A stretch of 64,000 nt of DNA from Saturnia japonica (lineage: Eukaryota > Arthropoda > Insecta > Lepidoptera > Saturniidae). Every line of letters starts with the position of its first letter. Position 1 is the first letter of the stretch. A program made the translations under genes and the position numbers. The stretch spans positions 1,237,705-1,301,704 of the forward strand of contig CM065334.1 in the NCBI GenBank assembly GCA_033032175.1, given 5' to 3'. The notes under the pieces were generated by a model. That model saw nothing but the letters and a program-made list of their open reading frames with translations, was not told the DNA's origin and searched no databases. This document shows, piece after piece, positions 11,142-22,722 of the stretch.

Positions 11142-11860
11142 TATTATATAATATAGGGTCAAAAACCTAAGTTAATTAATTAAAAATAAAAACGTGACCT
11201 ATTGTGGATATGTCACTTCAAGATCCCGCAAAAAAAACTCTGAAATAAAGTTATCCGTTTATTGAAAAATCGCCTCTAAGTTGTTTAATTGCCATATCCA
11301 AAAAATAAGACTACCTTTTCTTTTTTAACCGTCAAACCACAATGGCGGCCACCTTTATGATCATGCGAAAAAAGAAACGCAATTATCGTTTACATATTCC
11401 TTCTTACAGTTTAATTATGATAAACACATCAATTTTGAATTTCGAACGTCTCATTCGAACCGTACCATAGACACCGTTTCCAGGTTTTTCATCCTTCACT
11501 TAACCGCCTCAGTGCACAATGGCCAGTCAGTAATTATTTGCACAAAAAAATAAATAAAAACGAACTCCAACATTCATAACTAACACGCAAGTTATTTACA
11601 ACAAGAGGAAATAACAAAATCACTATACTTTAACAACGGTTTGCTTTCAGACGGTTTGGAAATACATATTTTCGTTATATTTTTTATTAAGGCAACTACA
11701 TCTTCAATTGTCACGAATTTCATGTGAATAGAATTTTTCTGCCTTCTTTCTTTGTAAATCTTCAAACATTTAATTAACAAGATGGCGGCACCCTCGCTAA
11801 AAATGTCCAGGGACTTTTATGGCTAATTAAAACGCATGTTCCTAACTATTGTGTAATCTA
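11142..11860. repeat. Fragments of dispersed family K
   Basis: Pieces containing CACTTCAAGATCCCGC (about 11215), AATGGCGGCC (about 11341) and CAAGATGGCGGC (about 11780) recur at 15.5, 37.3 and 38.1-38.3 kb. The copies are too broken for borders. No gene is supported here. Confidence 0.4.
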
Positions 11861-11929
11861 ACTACATTAAACTTCTTACATCACGTAAAATGGGTCACCC
11901 CGACTCGTCGAATGCTACCAACCTACAGA

Positions 11930-12190
11930 AAATCGGAGCCAAAAAACCTTGTGTTGTGTTCATGCGGTTAGTAGGGTTTCCAGAGCTCCTTGTGGTAGGG
12001 GGTTCATCAGGTGGACCGAATGCTTGTGAACACCACATGACAGTTCAAGTCTGGGTGTTGAATATCATTATATTAATACGTGAAGCAAAAACTTTGTACC
12101 CATTTTTAAATGTATTGCCTGCACGGAAGACTGTGAGATTTAGCATGGTTAAAATTTATATGGAGAAGGAGTGCAGAAAGCTAAAATTTA
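11930..12190 (+). repeat. Family E fragment joined to a truncated family B copy
   Basis: Positions 11950-12000 (CCTTGTGTTGTGTTCATGCGG, GTAGGGTTTCCAGAGCTCC) are family E. Positions 12075-12190 (ACGTGAAGCAAAAAC, GCACGGAAGACTGTGAGATT, GGAGAAGGAGTGCAGAAAGC) are the 5' part of family B, cut off at about 12192 where unrelated GC-richer sequence begins. Confidence 0.5.
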
Positions 12191-12774
12191 CTGCACGCGC
12201 GCCTATTTCGCGAGACCACCCTGAGCGTCCCCAATTGTAGAACAATATTTTGCAATTGTGCGGTAGCCTGAGAAGGGGTACACAACCGGCCGCGTACGAT
12301 ATTCGTCTGCTCGGATCTCGACACTCGCACGCATACACTCTCGTATATAATAGAAAAAGACAGAAGTAGAGAAAGAAGCATGGAACTCCTACCGCAAGCC
12401 GATGACAGCTACGACTGTCGATAAATTGTAGATCCCACGGTGGTTGCCACTGTTGTTATTGCACTGTGGTTACCATCACGTACAGTGACATCACTTCGCC
12501 ATGCCACGATATAAAAGATAATAGTGTTAGGTTAATAGGTTCGTCACACTTTGGTAGATTCGCCGGGGGCGGCGAACGCAACCCCTCTTCGACCGCTCAC
12601 TGAGGGTGGGGACGCATCTGCTAAGTTCATCGAACTATCCACTAGCATCGATCGGTGCCTAGCCCTTTGTTTTTTTTGTAATATCTATAATTTTGCAGCG
12701 GTTCTATTGCAAAATCAGCGTAGGCCCACAACAATAACTTGCCAAAAATAAATGGAAAAAGATGATTTTTAACA
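12191..12774. other. GC-richer unassigned stretch
   Basis: Noticeably richer in G and C than its surroundings, with CpG-rich patches (GCCGCGTACG, CGCCGGGGGCGGCG). Short open frames exist on both strands, but none has a supported partner exon, and the left border is a truncated repeat, so it may be part of an unrecognised mobile element. Confidence 0.3.
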
Positions 12775-13350
12775 AAATAGAAAACCAACTTGAGGGGTTC
12801 CCCGGTCTATCTCCAAAGTCTAATGTCCAATACGAATGAAATTAAAATGGGACCACAATTGAGGTATCCCCTTTCCAATAAAAAAAGAATCATCGAAATC
12901 TGTTTATAAACTAAGAAGTTATATGCCTGAACATCAATAAAAATATACATACACAAACGCATTCGATTTGAGAAATTTTGCGGCCCTAAGAAGTGACTTC
13001 GAACGTCAAAACACTTCTTTCTACCAGTGAGACAAACATCCCAGTCATCGAGAAGATGACAGAGATTTGATCGCTTCGACGGTAAATCAGGGAACTCCTA
13101 AAACCCATCTAAGTTGATTTTCTTTTTTGGTAAAAATTGTCTTGTAATACCGTCATAGGCTTAGTGTTATGGGCATAATTTCACCTGATCTTAAGTAAAG
13201 ACGTGGCTCAAGATGGTAACACGCTCAGTAGATAACCCAAGGATGGTCCCATTTTAATTTCATTAGTACTGGACCAATTCGAAGATGCGTCAGGGAACTC
13301 ATCAAAATGTTTGAAGCGTGTTTTCTGTTTTGTTAAAATCGTCTTGTGGT
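12775..13350. repeat. Cluster: D2 (minus), non-LTR 3' tail (minus), D2 remnants (plus)
   Basis: 12775-12965 is an inverted D2 segment. 12980-13070 (GGCCCTAAGAAGTGACTTCG, CATCCCAGTCATCGAGAAG) matches the 3' UTR of the non-LTR element at 7390-7500. 13230-13345 is a plus-strand D2 remnant (GGTCCCATTTTAATTTC). These mark successive insertions. Confidence 0.45.
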
Positions 13351-14231
13351 TTTTGATTTTATTACTTCCAATCAGCCTTTACGTGGCTTACATTTAAAAA
13401 TAGTTTTGTTTTGTTACGATATAGAAATGTAACTTCTTATACTATTTCCATTTCTTTATTTTCTCGATGACAGTTCTAATTTGATAGCTGTAGTGTTGTG
13501 ACCAAATAAGTAATGATATCGATCGCATATGTCGATGACCATTCATCAGATTTTGATTAAAATAAATAAATAAAGATTACCTGTCGCTATAATTATTTCG
13601 TTTCATTGTCGAGTACCTACCTACCTATACCTACTTATTCTATAACAGCTTCGAAATTTTTGAAGAAGTTGGCATTATCAATCAAGAATTAATACGTGTT
13701 ATATCTTGTAATGAAATATAATATTAGTTAATAAATTAATACAAAAGTATCCGGCAGTAGTTTAGTTTCTTACACTTTGTAAAAAAATATCGGGTCAGTT
13801 ATCGTCTTACGTTTATCGATATAGCTCAATCCCTATCAGTTTCTCCGACCCTAGTATAACCTTGTACGTGTGTAAACGTCATATTTTTATAGAATAATGC
13901 ATACATAATGTAAAAAAGACGCTCGTTCAAGTTTTCACAGGAGCTGTCATCGAGAAAATAAAGAAATGGAAATGGTATACGTGCTTACATAAGTACACTT
14001 TTTTTTCATAAGTTTGAAAACGAATAATGTACAATCATAGTATGAAAGTCGTCCCTAACGCTGCGCACGCGCACGGCCCCGTGACGCGCCGTTAACGTAC
14101 GCTTTAACGTTAGAGATAAACATATGGCTTCAACTGTTGCCGCATTAATATTTACTGGTCCAATAGCACACTCTCCCTTTCAAATATCAAAAAACAAACA
14201 AGGTTCTACTCCCTACTTTTTTTTGGTAATT
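13351..14231. other. No gene seen
   Basis: AT-rich except for a short GC-rich island at 14050-14115 with a CGTTAACG core. No recognised element. Confidence 0.35.
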
Positions 14232-14510
14232 AGGTATTAAAAAAAAACTGTTCTGATTTACAAAACATATTTCACACGATTACTTTCAAAACAGGTAAAT
14301 CTTAGGCGCCATAAGTGACCGTAAAAGATCACGAACCTTTTACACATTAAAAGATTTGTATACAATACGTGGTAGGGTATTTTGTAATGGTCACCTGGCT
14401 GGCTACCACCCTCATATGAAAGTCTGTCGCCAAGCAACATCAGGAGTGTTCCGGCAACTGGACTTGAGTTTTGTGGCGCGATTGTTGCCAAGCGTTTTAA
14501 ACCTATATTA
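14232..14510 (+). repeat. Family J repeat, copy 1 of a direct pair
   Basis: Shares with 14641-14920 the blocks CTGTTCTGATTTACAAAA, CTTAGGCGCCATAAGTGACC, GTAAAAGATCACGAACC and GTGTTCCGGCAACTGGAC in the same order and orientation. A 77-codon antisense frame here is not kept in copy 2 and is not called a gene. Confidence 0.6.
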
Positions 14511-14640
14511 GATTCCTTAGCCTTATATTGTATAGAACAACTTTATATATGGTTTACTATGGGCTGGTGAACTCTCTGCTTTCTTATGGGCTGGCATGCT
14601 ACTGGAATACATTTAAAACTTATTTATGATAAAGTTAAAA

Positions 14641-14920
14641 GCTGTTCTGATTTACAAAATATATTTCCCATGATTACTTTCAAAATAGGTAGATCTTAGG
14701 CGCCATAAGTGACCGTAAAAGATCACGAACCTATGTAAAAACATTAAAAGTTTTGTATAGAGTTATTTCGTGGTAGTGTATTTTGTAATGGTCGACTGGC
14801 TGGCTACCACCCTCATATGAAAGTCTGTCCTTCAAGCAACATCAGGAGTGTTCCGGCAACTGGACTTGAGTTTTGTGGCGCGTTGATTGCCAAGCGTTTT
14901 AAATTCTATATCTAGATTCA
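14641..14920 (+). repeat. Family J repeat, copy 2 of a direct pair
   Basis: About 280 bp, offset by about 405 bp from copy 1, with scattered substitutions and small indels. The 130-bp spacer is unrelated. A degenerate inverted relative lies at about 24225-24320. Confidence 0.6.
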
Positions 14921-15149
14921 CGTTAGTCTTCATATTGATAATAGAAACATTAAACGATTCGAAGTGCCCACGTATATTACGGACAAAGATGTAGAAGTTA
15001 TTTAATTCCAACTATTTTTAATAACATACCGTGTGAAATAGAAAGTAACTGCTTTACAAAAAGATCTGTTTAAAAAAAGTTGACCAAGTGTCTTTTTCAA
15101 GATTTTTGTATAAATCTTAATTTGGGAATTAAATCGGGTGCTTAAATGT

Positions 15150-15362
15150 ACGCCATTTAACCATATGAGATATAGCAAATTAATGTACTACACAATTATA
15201 GGCATTGAAAATACCTACGAAAAAGTCCGCGAGAGTATATATCTGTCTTCTAAGGAACACCCACAATAAGCATTTTTGTCTTTAAAATAGCCGGGAGTGA
15301 GGGAACGAGATTCGCGCGGTCATTCTGTAGTCCACGTGAGCGAAGCCACGGGCACAGCTAGT
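15150..15362 (+). mobile_element. Family A Helitron-like repeat, 3' part
   Basis: Only the CTAG-proximal part is present: ACACCCACAATAAGC, then CACGTGAGCGAAGCC and GGGCACAGCTAG (CTAG at 15358-15361) followed by T. It is truncated at its 5' side near ACCATATGAGATATAGC. Confidence 0.55.
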
Positions 15363-16730
15363 TTTTAATAATAATTTATTGTTTAGTCGCTTTGTTTCTG
15401 TTTTAAATCCATGTTTAGCAAAACTCCTTTATGTAAACTTAGCGATGAATGTTAGAGGACTGTTGTACCTATATAACATGTGCCTTATTTCGCGAAGCCG
15501 CCTTGTTCTTTTTTTTTATTTGTAATGGCAACTGTCTACATCCACAATTCTGCCAACGTCACGTGAATGGAATATTTTCCTAATTATTCTTATAATCTTC
15601 AAACACAGCTATAACAAGAAAACGGTTCAGGGAGTTTTTGTGGCAACTGACTGACGACATATCCAACGTACGGCCGAAACTACTGGGCTAGGACCGTGAA
15701 AATTGGCATGCGGGTCTCTTTTACACTTTATATGACCACTAAGGAAGGATTTTTGGAAAATTCAACCTCTAAGGTAGTTAAAAGGGGGATGAAAGTTTGT
15801 ATGAACATCCGTCATTTTTGAAGATAGATCTATGAAAATTTATATTTACCAATTCAATTTCCAATGGGACTCAAAAAAATATAACGAGATATAACTCAAA
15901 TAAGACAAGAAGCGGCAGCAAAAGCGCTAATTATTTATAATCCACCTCAATTGTGCACAATTATAACCAAACGAAAACACATAAAATACCAACAAAATTG
16001 CATATCATAGGGCCAAATAACATAAGTTTATGAAATTAAAATAATGACCACCAGATGAAGGATAACTATTCCGCCAAAAAGTTCATTAAATCACATTTAA
16101 TAAGTATCACTTCACTATCACAGACACTACATACATGATAAAACTAAAAAATAAAATATAAAGCTATTTTTAAACAGAAAATTGAAACCATACGGGTCCA
16201 GTGTTCTTATAACCATAGACAACCGCAACTACTCCCGCGCTTTGAAACATAAACCTCTTTAATCTATGGTTCTTTACGATCTAATTTCAGTTTTTTTTTT
16301 TATTGTAACCAATATCTGCATTTTATGGAATACGCTTTATGAGGTCGTTGCAAATTGTTTTTTGGTTATGATCAAGTAATAGAAAAAAATGTGTGCGTGT
16401 ACTAGCGTACACTCGTAAGAAGTGAAACTTCTTTATGACGTTATTTTTCAAAAAATAATTTACTATATGCAACTTTACAGACATTGGTTAAATAAAGTTA
16501 AATTAGATAAAGTTTAATAAAAGGCTTTTATTATCATAGACATAAATACAAATTCTACAATTATTTCATTTTAGCTTATTACTACAAAGATTATTATTGA
16601 ATTTCATTAATTGTAATAGAATTATTACTATCATTGATGTCGTTATTATATATTTGTGTTATTAATGGCTTATGGTAACTGAAATACGAAATATACTGTT
16701 TACATTCCACAAAATTTAGTAACCGAGCGA
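15363..16730. other. No gene; family K fragments and a palindromic motif
   Basis: The 15.53-15.62 and 16.0 kb segments resemble family K (GGGCCAAATAACATAAGTTTATG). At 16419-16436 is GAAGTGAAACTTCTTTAT, an exact reverse complement of 17951-17968, 1.5 kb away. Confidence 0.4.
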
Positions 16731-16987
16731 CTTTATCGGGGTTGGAAAAAAATGTAGCGTAACATTTTTTCGTTACACGTCACATTTTTCCGTTACGCGC
16801 CATCTTTTTCTTATCCCTACCACGCGTGATTCGAAGTATACTTTCTCCAGCGGAGTAGGGATTGGTAAATGTATCCAATGTATTTTGCGGCCCGTTTTGA
16901 GTAGTTAAATTTTTGAAATCCAGGTGGCGATTGCATCGACTTCCATAAGAGCCCATGACCCGCTTCGAGTAGTGATGACTTTGACCA

Positions 16988-17236
16988 CTAGGTGGTGTCG
17001 TGCAATTGCCATTTACCAATAGCATATCGTTTTAACGGACTTACTCCTACCACTATACTTGCCCGTTTTTCTATTGCCGCGTTTTTGTTCAGAACCTCAT
17101 TAAGCATGGAGCTCTCCGTGTCGCTGGCTCTGCGTCTGGCGCCCACCTCACTCTGGCGCAACCTTCTATATGTTGCCTCACTGTCACTCTTAGGTTTAAG
17201 CGTCTTGATTCCAGTATGTTGGCGTGATGTAGACAT
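16988..17236 (-). CDS. Small basic ORF inside the inverted-repeat element (hypothetical)
   Basis: 82 codons, starting MSTSRQHTGIK. The product is rich in Arg, Lys and Ser (SEATYRRLRQSEVGARRR) and ends shortly inside the left half of the element. No family is recognised. Its codon composition is GC-richer than the flanks, so it could be the remnant of the element's original protein or a chance frame; no splice partner was found. Confidence 0.25.
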   Translation of the reverse strand: MSTSRQHTGIKTLKPKSDSEATYRRLRQSEVGARRRASDTESSMLNEVLNKNAAIEKRASIVVGVSPLKRYAIGKWQLHDTT

Positions 17237-17647
17237 CCTGGTTTTGTATATATTTTAAAAAGTAGTGTAAATTATAAATTGTAAATAAAAATTCAAAAAA
17301 TTCAAAACATACACGTTAATAAAATTCTAAATTAAATTACTAATCATTAAATTTGTCAATATTTTATAAAATAGTCCTGTTGTCAAATTATATCTACCTT
17401 ATAATAGTCAGTCTCAGCGTCGAATACTTATATCTATATTTAATTACCTAATACATGTAATCAATGGGGTTTAGCTCTTTTTAAAATTTTTATTTTAAAA
17501 TATTTGTTAAAATGTTATCAATAATATATAATTTGAGAAATGTATTGGGGTCAGTTTGTAGGCCTTTTTCCCCCGATTACAATGACACCAAGCACGGGTC
17601 TGTAGGAGCAAAGATGGCTAAGTTAGATCTCGCGGGGGTGAAGTTTC

Positions 17648-17667
17648 GGGGGGGGGGGGGGGGGGGG
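17648..17667 (+). repeat. Homopolymer of 20 G
   Basis: An uninterrupted run of 20 G follows TTTC and precedes ATTTTTG. It sits in the interior of the inverted-repeat element, in a G-rich 200-bp stretch. Confidence 0.9.
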
Positions 17668-18462
17668 ATTTTTGAGGGTGGGTTCTTTGAATCGACACCC
17701 AACCTTAGACTCCTCCCACTCACCACCAACTATCCGTCCTCCAAGATGGTGACTAAAATTCTTTTAGCGGGGACTGAGGCACCCGAAAGACGGGGGGGAA
17801 GCAACCGCAGGGAAGAAGAAAATGTGAGGGGCGGGATAGGGGTCACCCACAATTGGTGATGGTTTCGTCTAGTATGACGAAAGGCGGCGCGTAACGGAAA
17901 AATGTGACGCGTAACGAAAAAATGTTACACTAAAATTTTTTCCAACCCCGATAAAGAAGTTTCACTTCAAAAAAAAAACGTAACATTCCGAAGACAACTT
18001 AATTAATTTCAATTATTTTAACCTTTAATATAGTAGGTAAAAATTGGCATAAATTATGCAATACAAGAGAGCGGAGTTAAGTTTCTTTGTTGGTTATTGA
18101 ATTTCTTATATTATCTTCAGATATGGGTTATTTATTTATAATTATAACGTTGTTTTGTCGTGTTTACTAAAGGGTAAAATTGTCAACTGCGCGCGCATCA
18201 TGTGACACCCATCAAAATATATAGTATATATCACTATATAAATAAGATACTCAAGAAAATTTAAATTCAGTAACCGATTGAAACATTGCCTAATCGAAAA
18301 CGGTCTGTGAGAAACTATGCGGGAAGCTGGGAGCCGGTTTATTGAAGAAAAAATGTTTATAACTAGACATATTTCCCGGTACCTTGAACTCTGCTAATAT
18401 ACTCTGTTTCAGTTGGTCTCATTAAAAGTTAAAATAATAAGTATTTATAGTTCATCTAAATT

Positions 18463-18718
18463 CGATAAAGAATACCATCACGCTTGTATTCCCCGAAGGG
18501 TTAGGCAGAGGTGTACTAATGTACACCCACAGTTCGCGGAGTATGTTTTTAGGTCCCATGTAATAGGGGGCGAGCTAATTGCTTTTAATAGGGCACAAAG
18601 CCAAACTCCGAGCTGCTAATGAGAAATTCATAGGAAAAACCCAATAACACTTTGCTCGACCTGGGAATCGAACCTAGGACCACTCTCACAGCAAAGAATA
18701 CAGGTGTAAACAAACCGT
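18463..18718 (-). mobile_element. tRNA-derived SINE, family C
   Basis: Inverted relative to 10530-10775. The tRNA-like head is at the right (GACCTGGGAATCGAACCTAG read on plus is the B-box region) and the tail at the left (CGCTTGTATTCCCCGAAGGG). It looks nearly full length. Confidence 0.6.
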
Positions 18719-20012
18719 TTTAGGGTCATCACAACTCTCAAACACAAATCTTTTATTATTGATTTAATTATTTGCATATTACCGACCACAATATTATGAC
18801 GGTTATTATTGAAGAACATTGTACTCGAATCACTCATCATCTTGGGTCTTAATAATAAAAATATGACTTTTTTTAAATAAAATTTCTCGATAACCCTAAT
18901 AAATAAATAAATAACATTAGCGAAATTCATGTACTCTAAACAATTTTGCTAATTTTAACATGTAACATGTTGTTATTGATAATTATAATAAATAAGTTAC
19001 ATAATTAAAAAAAAAAAAATTTTTGTAGCATAACTTATAACCCTTGTAAGCAATTTCGCCAATATCAGGTGTAACAAATATGCGCATTAAAGTATCATAA
19101 AAAAATAATATGTATGTATGTGGTTTAGGATCTGCAGGGACACGAATAAAATGATAATGTATTAAACATATATAAATAGATAGCATAATTATATAGAAAC
19201 GAACAAAGGACTCATTGCAATTTTATACTGTTGTGATAACTAGAGACAGTAAATATTTATATAAAAGGGTAATACACAATATATCCGTATTTCTTCCTAG
19301 TAATATTCAATTAGTTAATTATTTATATATATATGTAAGTAAACAGGATAGTTTGCCTTAGTTGATATATACGATGCACGAGTCCCTAAGCATTATTAAA
19401 CTAAATGGTTACTGATTTGTACTGACTGAAAAAGGTTGATGATATATGTCTGTCATGGGTTGCCAGGCAACGCTTTGTTATTAAACATTCTATAACCAAT
19501 TTGATTGGAGTATATGTACTTACAGCGTGACCAGATATTCTTCGGGATTCTACCAAAAATTCCAGCTAAATCTACCAAACAACCAATAGAAAATCTACTG
19601 TTTCTAATTATTAACAGTTTTTTCAATAGTTCATGAATCGATGTGAGCATCTTATTAGAAGAACTAGGCAACCTTGACCTGACGCTGCAGCATTATTTGG
19701 AATATGTAGGATACCTAACTCCTCACAGACTTACAGCAGAGATATCGTGAATGATCTCAATGAATATTAGTCAAATCGCGATTTAGTTGTGTTTCGCAGC
19801 AACAGCCAAAGCCGAGGTCCGGCCATTTTGGCACCCTTGCGCTCATGTTGCCCACGCTTTCGCGGCTGAGTGCGTTAAGCGCTCGCCCCCAAGCTCAGAA
19901 AAGCTGTAAAAGTCATCAGAGACCTTGTTTACGGATAGGGCCCCTAAGCCTAACAGTAAGGTTAGTTAAAAAAAATTGTGTCAAGAGTTTCATAATGTTT
20001 TCATTTACATAC
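18719..20012. other. No gene; small repeats only
   Basis: AT-rich sequence. Positions 19660-19720 are the inverted counterpart of 6975-7035. Positions 19790-19930 are slightly GC-rich without a supported frame. Confidence 0.35.
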
Positions 20013-20260
20013 ATACCATCACGCCTGTATTCCTGAAGGGTTAAGCAGAGGTGTACTAATATACACCCACAGTTCTCCGAGTATTTTTTTAGGTCCCATG
20101 TAATAGGGGGCGAGCCTATTGCCATTAATCGGGCACGAAATCAAACTCCGAGCTGCTACTGGGAATTTAATAGAAAAACCCAATAACATTTTGCTCGACC
20201 TGGGAATCGAACCCAGGACCTCGATCATAACGGTCGCACTTAAGACTACTAGGTATATTA
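20013..20260 (-). mobile_element. tRNA-derived SINE, family C
   Basis: Closely similar to the copy at 18463-18718 (CATCACGCCTGTATTCC; GTACACCCACAG-like block; CTCGACCTGGGAATCGAACC). The head ends near CGCACTTAAGACTACTAGG. Confidence 0.6.
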
Positions 20261-20319
20261 AAAACAATATAAATTATTAAAAGAGAAAATAAAAAACTTC
20301 AATGCAAAAAAAAAAAATG

Positions 20320-20490
20320 CCTTTTATTTGATTCCCAGAAGTCGTACTTAAATATTTTATAGCTTATTCACTCCCACAATTAAGACAAATCAAACGACAC
20401 TTCGTATGCTAAAAACCATCAAAAAAATAAACATAGATACATACTACATACGCTCGAATAACATAACCCTCCTTTATCGCAGTCGGATAA
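20320..20490 (+). repeat. Family D1 segment
   Basis: TTTGATTCCCAGAAGTCG, AATTAAGACAAATCAAACGAC and ACGCTCGAATAACATAACCC are collinear with 1885-2115. Confidence 0.5.
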
Positions 20491-20865
20491 AAAATAAATT
20501 TAATTCGTGTATTGATACATAGTACCATTTGAAGCGACCTAAACGCATATTCTTGCTAGTTCTCATGCCATTTCCCGTCTCCCGTCTAACAACTTTCCTG
20601 TCTCGCTCTGACAGCGGATAACTAACGAGTGCGAGTGAAACGGAAACATAAACACTAGAGCATTATCGGCCGCTTCCAACGGCTGATTTGATAAAAAAAT
20701 AACATTAGTTTAATTAATTTATAAATACGCAAATTCTACATTCAACCTTTTTTCTACATTACAGCCGCTTCACTCGTGTTGCAAATATTAAGACACTTGA
20801 ACATAATATGAAATATATTTAATTAGTAGTTGCGCTCCGCGATTACACCCGCGTATAATCTAATA

Positions 20866-21225
20866 AATTAATAATACGTGAAGCAAAAGCTTTCGGTACC
20901 TTTTTATGCGTATTGCGAGCACGGAAGACTGTGAGATTTGGCATGGTTAAAGTTTATATGGAGAGGGAATGCAGAAAGCTTAAATTTATGTATAATATCT
21001 GTTACTTATATATTAAATTAAATAAATTTATACAGCGAATCCTAACACGTCCATTGCCATTGAACTTAGACCCCGCAAAATATTGACATTGTCACTGAAT
21101 GAAAAGTGACAGCAAGTGATATAATTAATATTCATTGTTTAGGGTTCATATTGCAAATCTCAAACAGATAATAGTCTATGATTAAAAAGTCGCTGGTCGA
21201 ATTTCGATAATTGGGCGATCGCTAG
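20866..21225 (+). mobile_element. Family B Helitron-like element, full length
   Basis: Runs from AATACGTGAAGCAAAAGC through GCACGGAAGACTGTGAG and GGAGAGGGAATGCAGAAAGC to TCGCTGGTCGAATTTCGA, then CTAG (21222-21225) before T. The 3' hairpin is slightly imperfect here compared with the copy at 42.2-42.4 kb. Confidence 0.6.
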
Positions 21226-21429
21226 TTTAAAATAAATCACTGACTGTTAATAAAATTCATAGTACTTCACTATAGACAATATTTTTAGTAAATTTTTCTT
21301 GTCGCATTGGAATATATTGGTTTCCATCACACCCTGTTCTAACGAGCCGAGTGTTGAATTATTTTAATTTTCCACTACCAACTAATCTATGTGTACAAAT
21401 AACATGCTATATAGAGCAAAATATTCAAT

Positions 21430-21715
21430 AAATTTTTGTCGCAATATGCCTGATTGTGGCTTATGTATAAAAAATAAGCATACTGTATCGCAGGCATTTA
21501 TTGAGATGTAATGATGATTAATATTTTTGTAGTACATTGTATTTACGTATCACTAACCGTTATGCCAGCGCACATGGATAAAGCAGTTCGGGAGCGCTTT
21601 ACCTTCCGATTTACTTGACAAAAATCAATATTTAAAACTAACAGAGGTGTAGCTTAATGCTAGATAGCCTATACTATTCCTCGTAAATCAGGTATCATTT
21701 AAGACCTTCACCGTA
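21430..21715 (-). mobile_element. Family I Helitron-like element, partial
   Basis: Inverted relative to 4440-5064. It contains TGTGGCTTATGTATAAAA, CGCACATGGATAAAGCAG and TAGATAGCCTATACTATTCC. The CTAG tail is missing. Confidence 0.5.
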
Positions 21716-21734
21716 CTACTGTATTGTGTACTTG

Positions 21735-21850
21735 CGGTAGGTAGGGTTTCCAGAGTTCCTTGAGGTAATGGAGGTTCAGACACGGGAATGCGCTTGCGAT
21801 ACCTATGGCAAGCGGTGCTATGTGGAAGGTAGCCGTTGGCATCTTACCTA
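21735..21850 (+). repeat. Family E fragment
   Basis: GTGTACTTGCGGTAGGTAGG and TTTCCAGAGTTCCTTGAGG match 11.95-12.0 kb. It ends where the SINE at 21.85 kb begins. Confidence 0.45.
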
Positions 21851-22360
21851 CCATTAGGCCTGTATCCGTGAAGGGTTAGACAGAGGTGTACTATACATCC
21901 ACATTTCGCCGGGTATTTTTTTAGGTCCCATGTAATAAGTGAGCGAGTTCATTGCCATTACTCGGGTACAAAGCCAAACTGAGAGCTGCTACTGAGAATT
22001 CCATTGCTAGCGCGCGATGGCCACCACGACGCATGCTGGCCGTTGTGAGAAAAAAGTATCTTTTATATAAATCATATTGAATATTTTGTTTTGTTTTCAG
22101 TTTACAAGCAATTACATATATCTCAATTTACAGTTTGTCTAATATCTTACAATTAAACAACATATTCAGCCAAGTCTGATACATTTATATGTAGCATTGT
22201 ACTCAGAAGCAGAGCATCAACAAAGCGCATCGGAAGTACCAATATAATTCATTAACATTCATAGGAAACCTCAATAACACTTCACTCGACATGGGAATCG
22301 AACTCAGAACTTCGAGCATAGAAGACGCGCTTACGACCACTAGGCTAACGAGGTAGTTAT
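21850..22360 (-). mobile_element. Family C SINE split by an insertion
   Basis: The tail half is at 21857-22007 (CTGTATCCGTGAAGGG .. GCTGCTACTGAGAATTC) and the tRNA-like head half at 22257-22360 (CATAGGAAACCTCAATAACAC .. GACCACTAGGCTAACGAGG). Joined, they match the uninterrupted copies. The insertion is flanked by ATTC on both sides. Confidence 0.6.
22008..22256. mobile_element. Insertion of about 250 bp inside the SINE, identity unknown
   Basis: Starts with a GC-rich block (GCTAGCGCGCGATGGCC, ACGACGCATGCTGGCCG) and continues AT-rich. The flanking ATTC is a candidate 4-bp target duplication. No terminal repeat or second copy was found. Confidence 0.4.
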
Positions 22361-22433
22361 TTAAGCAGAGTACACATGTAACATGACATTATGTCCACAA
22401 GTTCAACGTCCCAATCTGTTTCAAGGTTGTGTG

Positions 22434-22722
22434 TAGAGGTGGGCGATTATGAATGATTTACATAATCGAGATATTTCAATTATGATTGATAATTCATAAT
22501 CGAATTACGAATATGAATGATCATTCATAATCGAGACTGTGATATATATACCCAAACTATAAAAAACGAAGAGTGGAAAGCAAAAAAAAAAGTCGTTCGG
22601 TCGTAATAATTACTAAATTTATCAAATTAGTAATCTAATATTAGTAATTACTAATGGATATAATCGAGATATCTTCATAATCGAATGATTATATTAGTAT
22701 ATGTTATAATCGCCCACCGCTA
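22434..22722. mobile_element. hAT-type MITE with 17-bp TIRs and 8-bp TSD
   Basis: TAGAGGTGGGCGATTAT at 22434-22450 and its near-exact reverse complement at 22706-22722 (one mismatch) bound a 289-bp element. Flanks GTTGTGTG (22426-22433) and CTTGTGTG (22723-22730) agree at 7 of 8 positions, fitting an 8-bp duplication. The (C/T)AGAGGTGGGC terminus is typical of hAT elements. The interior is a set of ATAATCGA-type inverted motifs and no gene. Confidence 0.75.

Larger units (their letters stand above)
16731..17957. mobile_element. Inverted-repeat element with about 76-bp arms
   Basis: The left arm 16731-16806 (CTTTATCGGGGTTGG.. CGTAACATTTTTTCGTTAC ..CCGTTACGCGCC) matches the reverse complement of 17882-17957 at about 70 of 76 positions. 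The interior of about 1.07 kb is GC-rich compared with its surroundings and includes a 20-G run at 17648-17667. No transposase is visible, so it would be non-autonomous. The right arm continues into AAGAAGTTTCACTTC while the left does not, so the left tip may be truncated. A solo arm fragment sits at 48238-48315. Confidence 0.6.

Noticed and set aside
12181..12381. Minus-strand frame starting MLLSLLLSFSI, like a signal peptide
   Set aside because: It ends inside the family B repeat, has no splice partner, and no sequence feature beyond a hydrophobic start supports it.
17512..17859. 115-codon frame across the 20-G run
   Set aside because: The run of Gly codons keeps the frame open by chance; no start context or family match.
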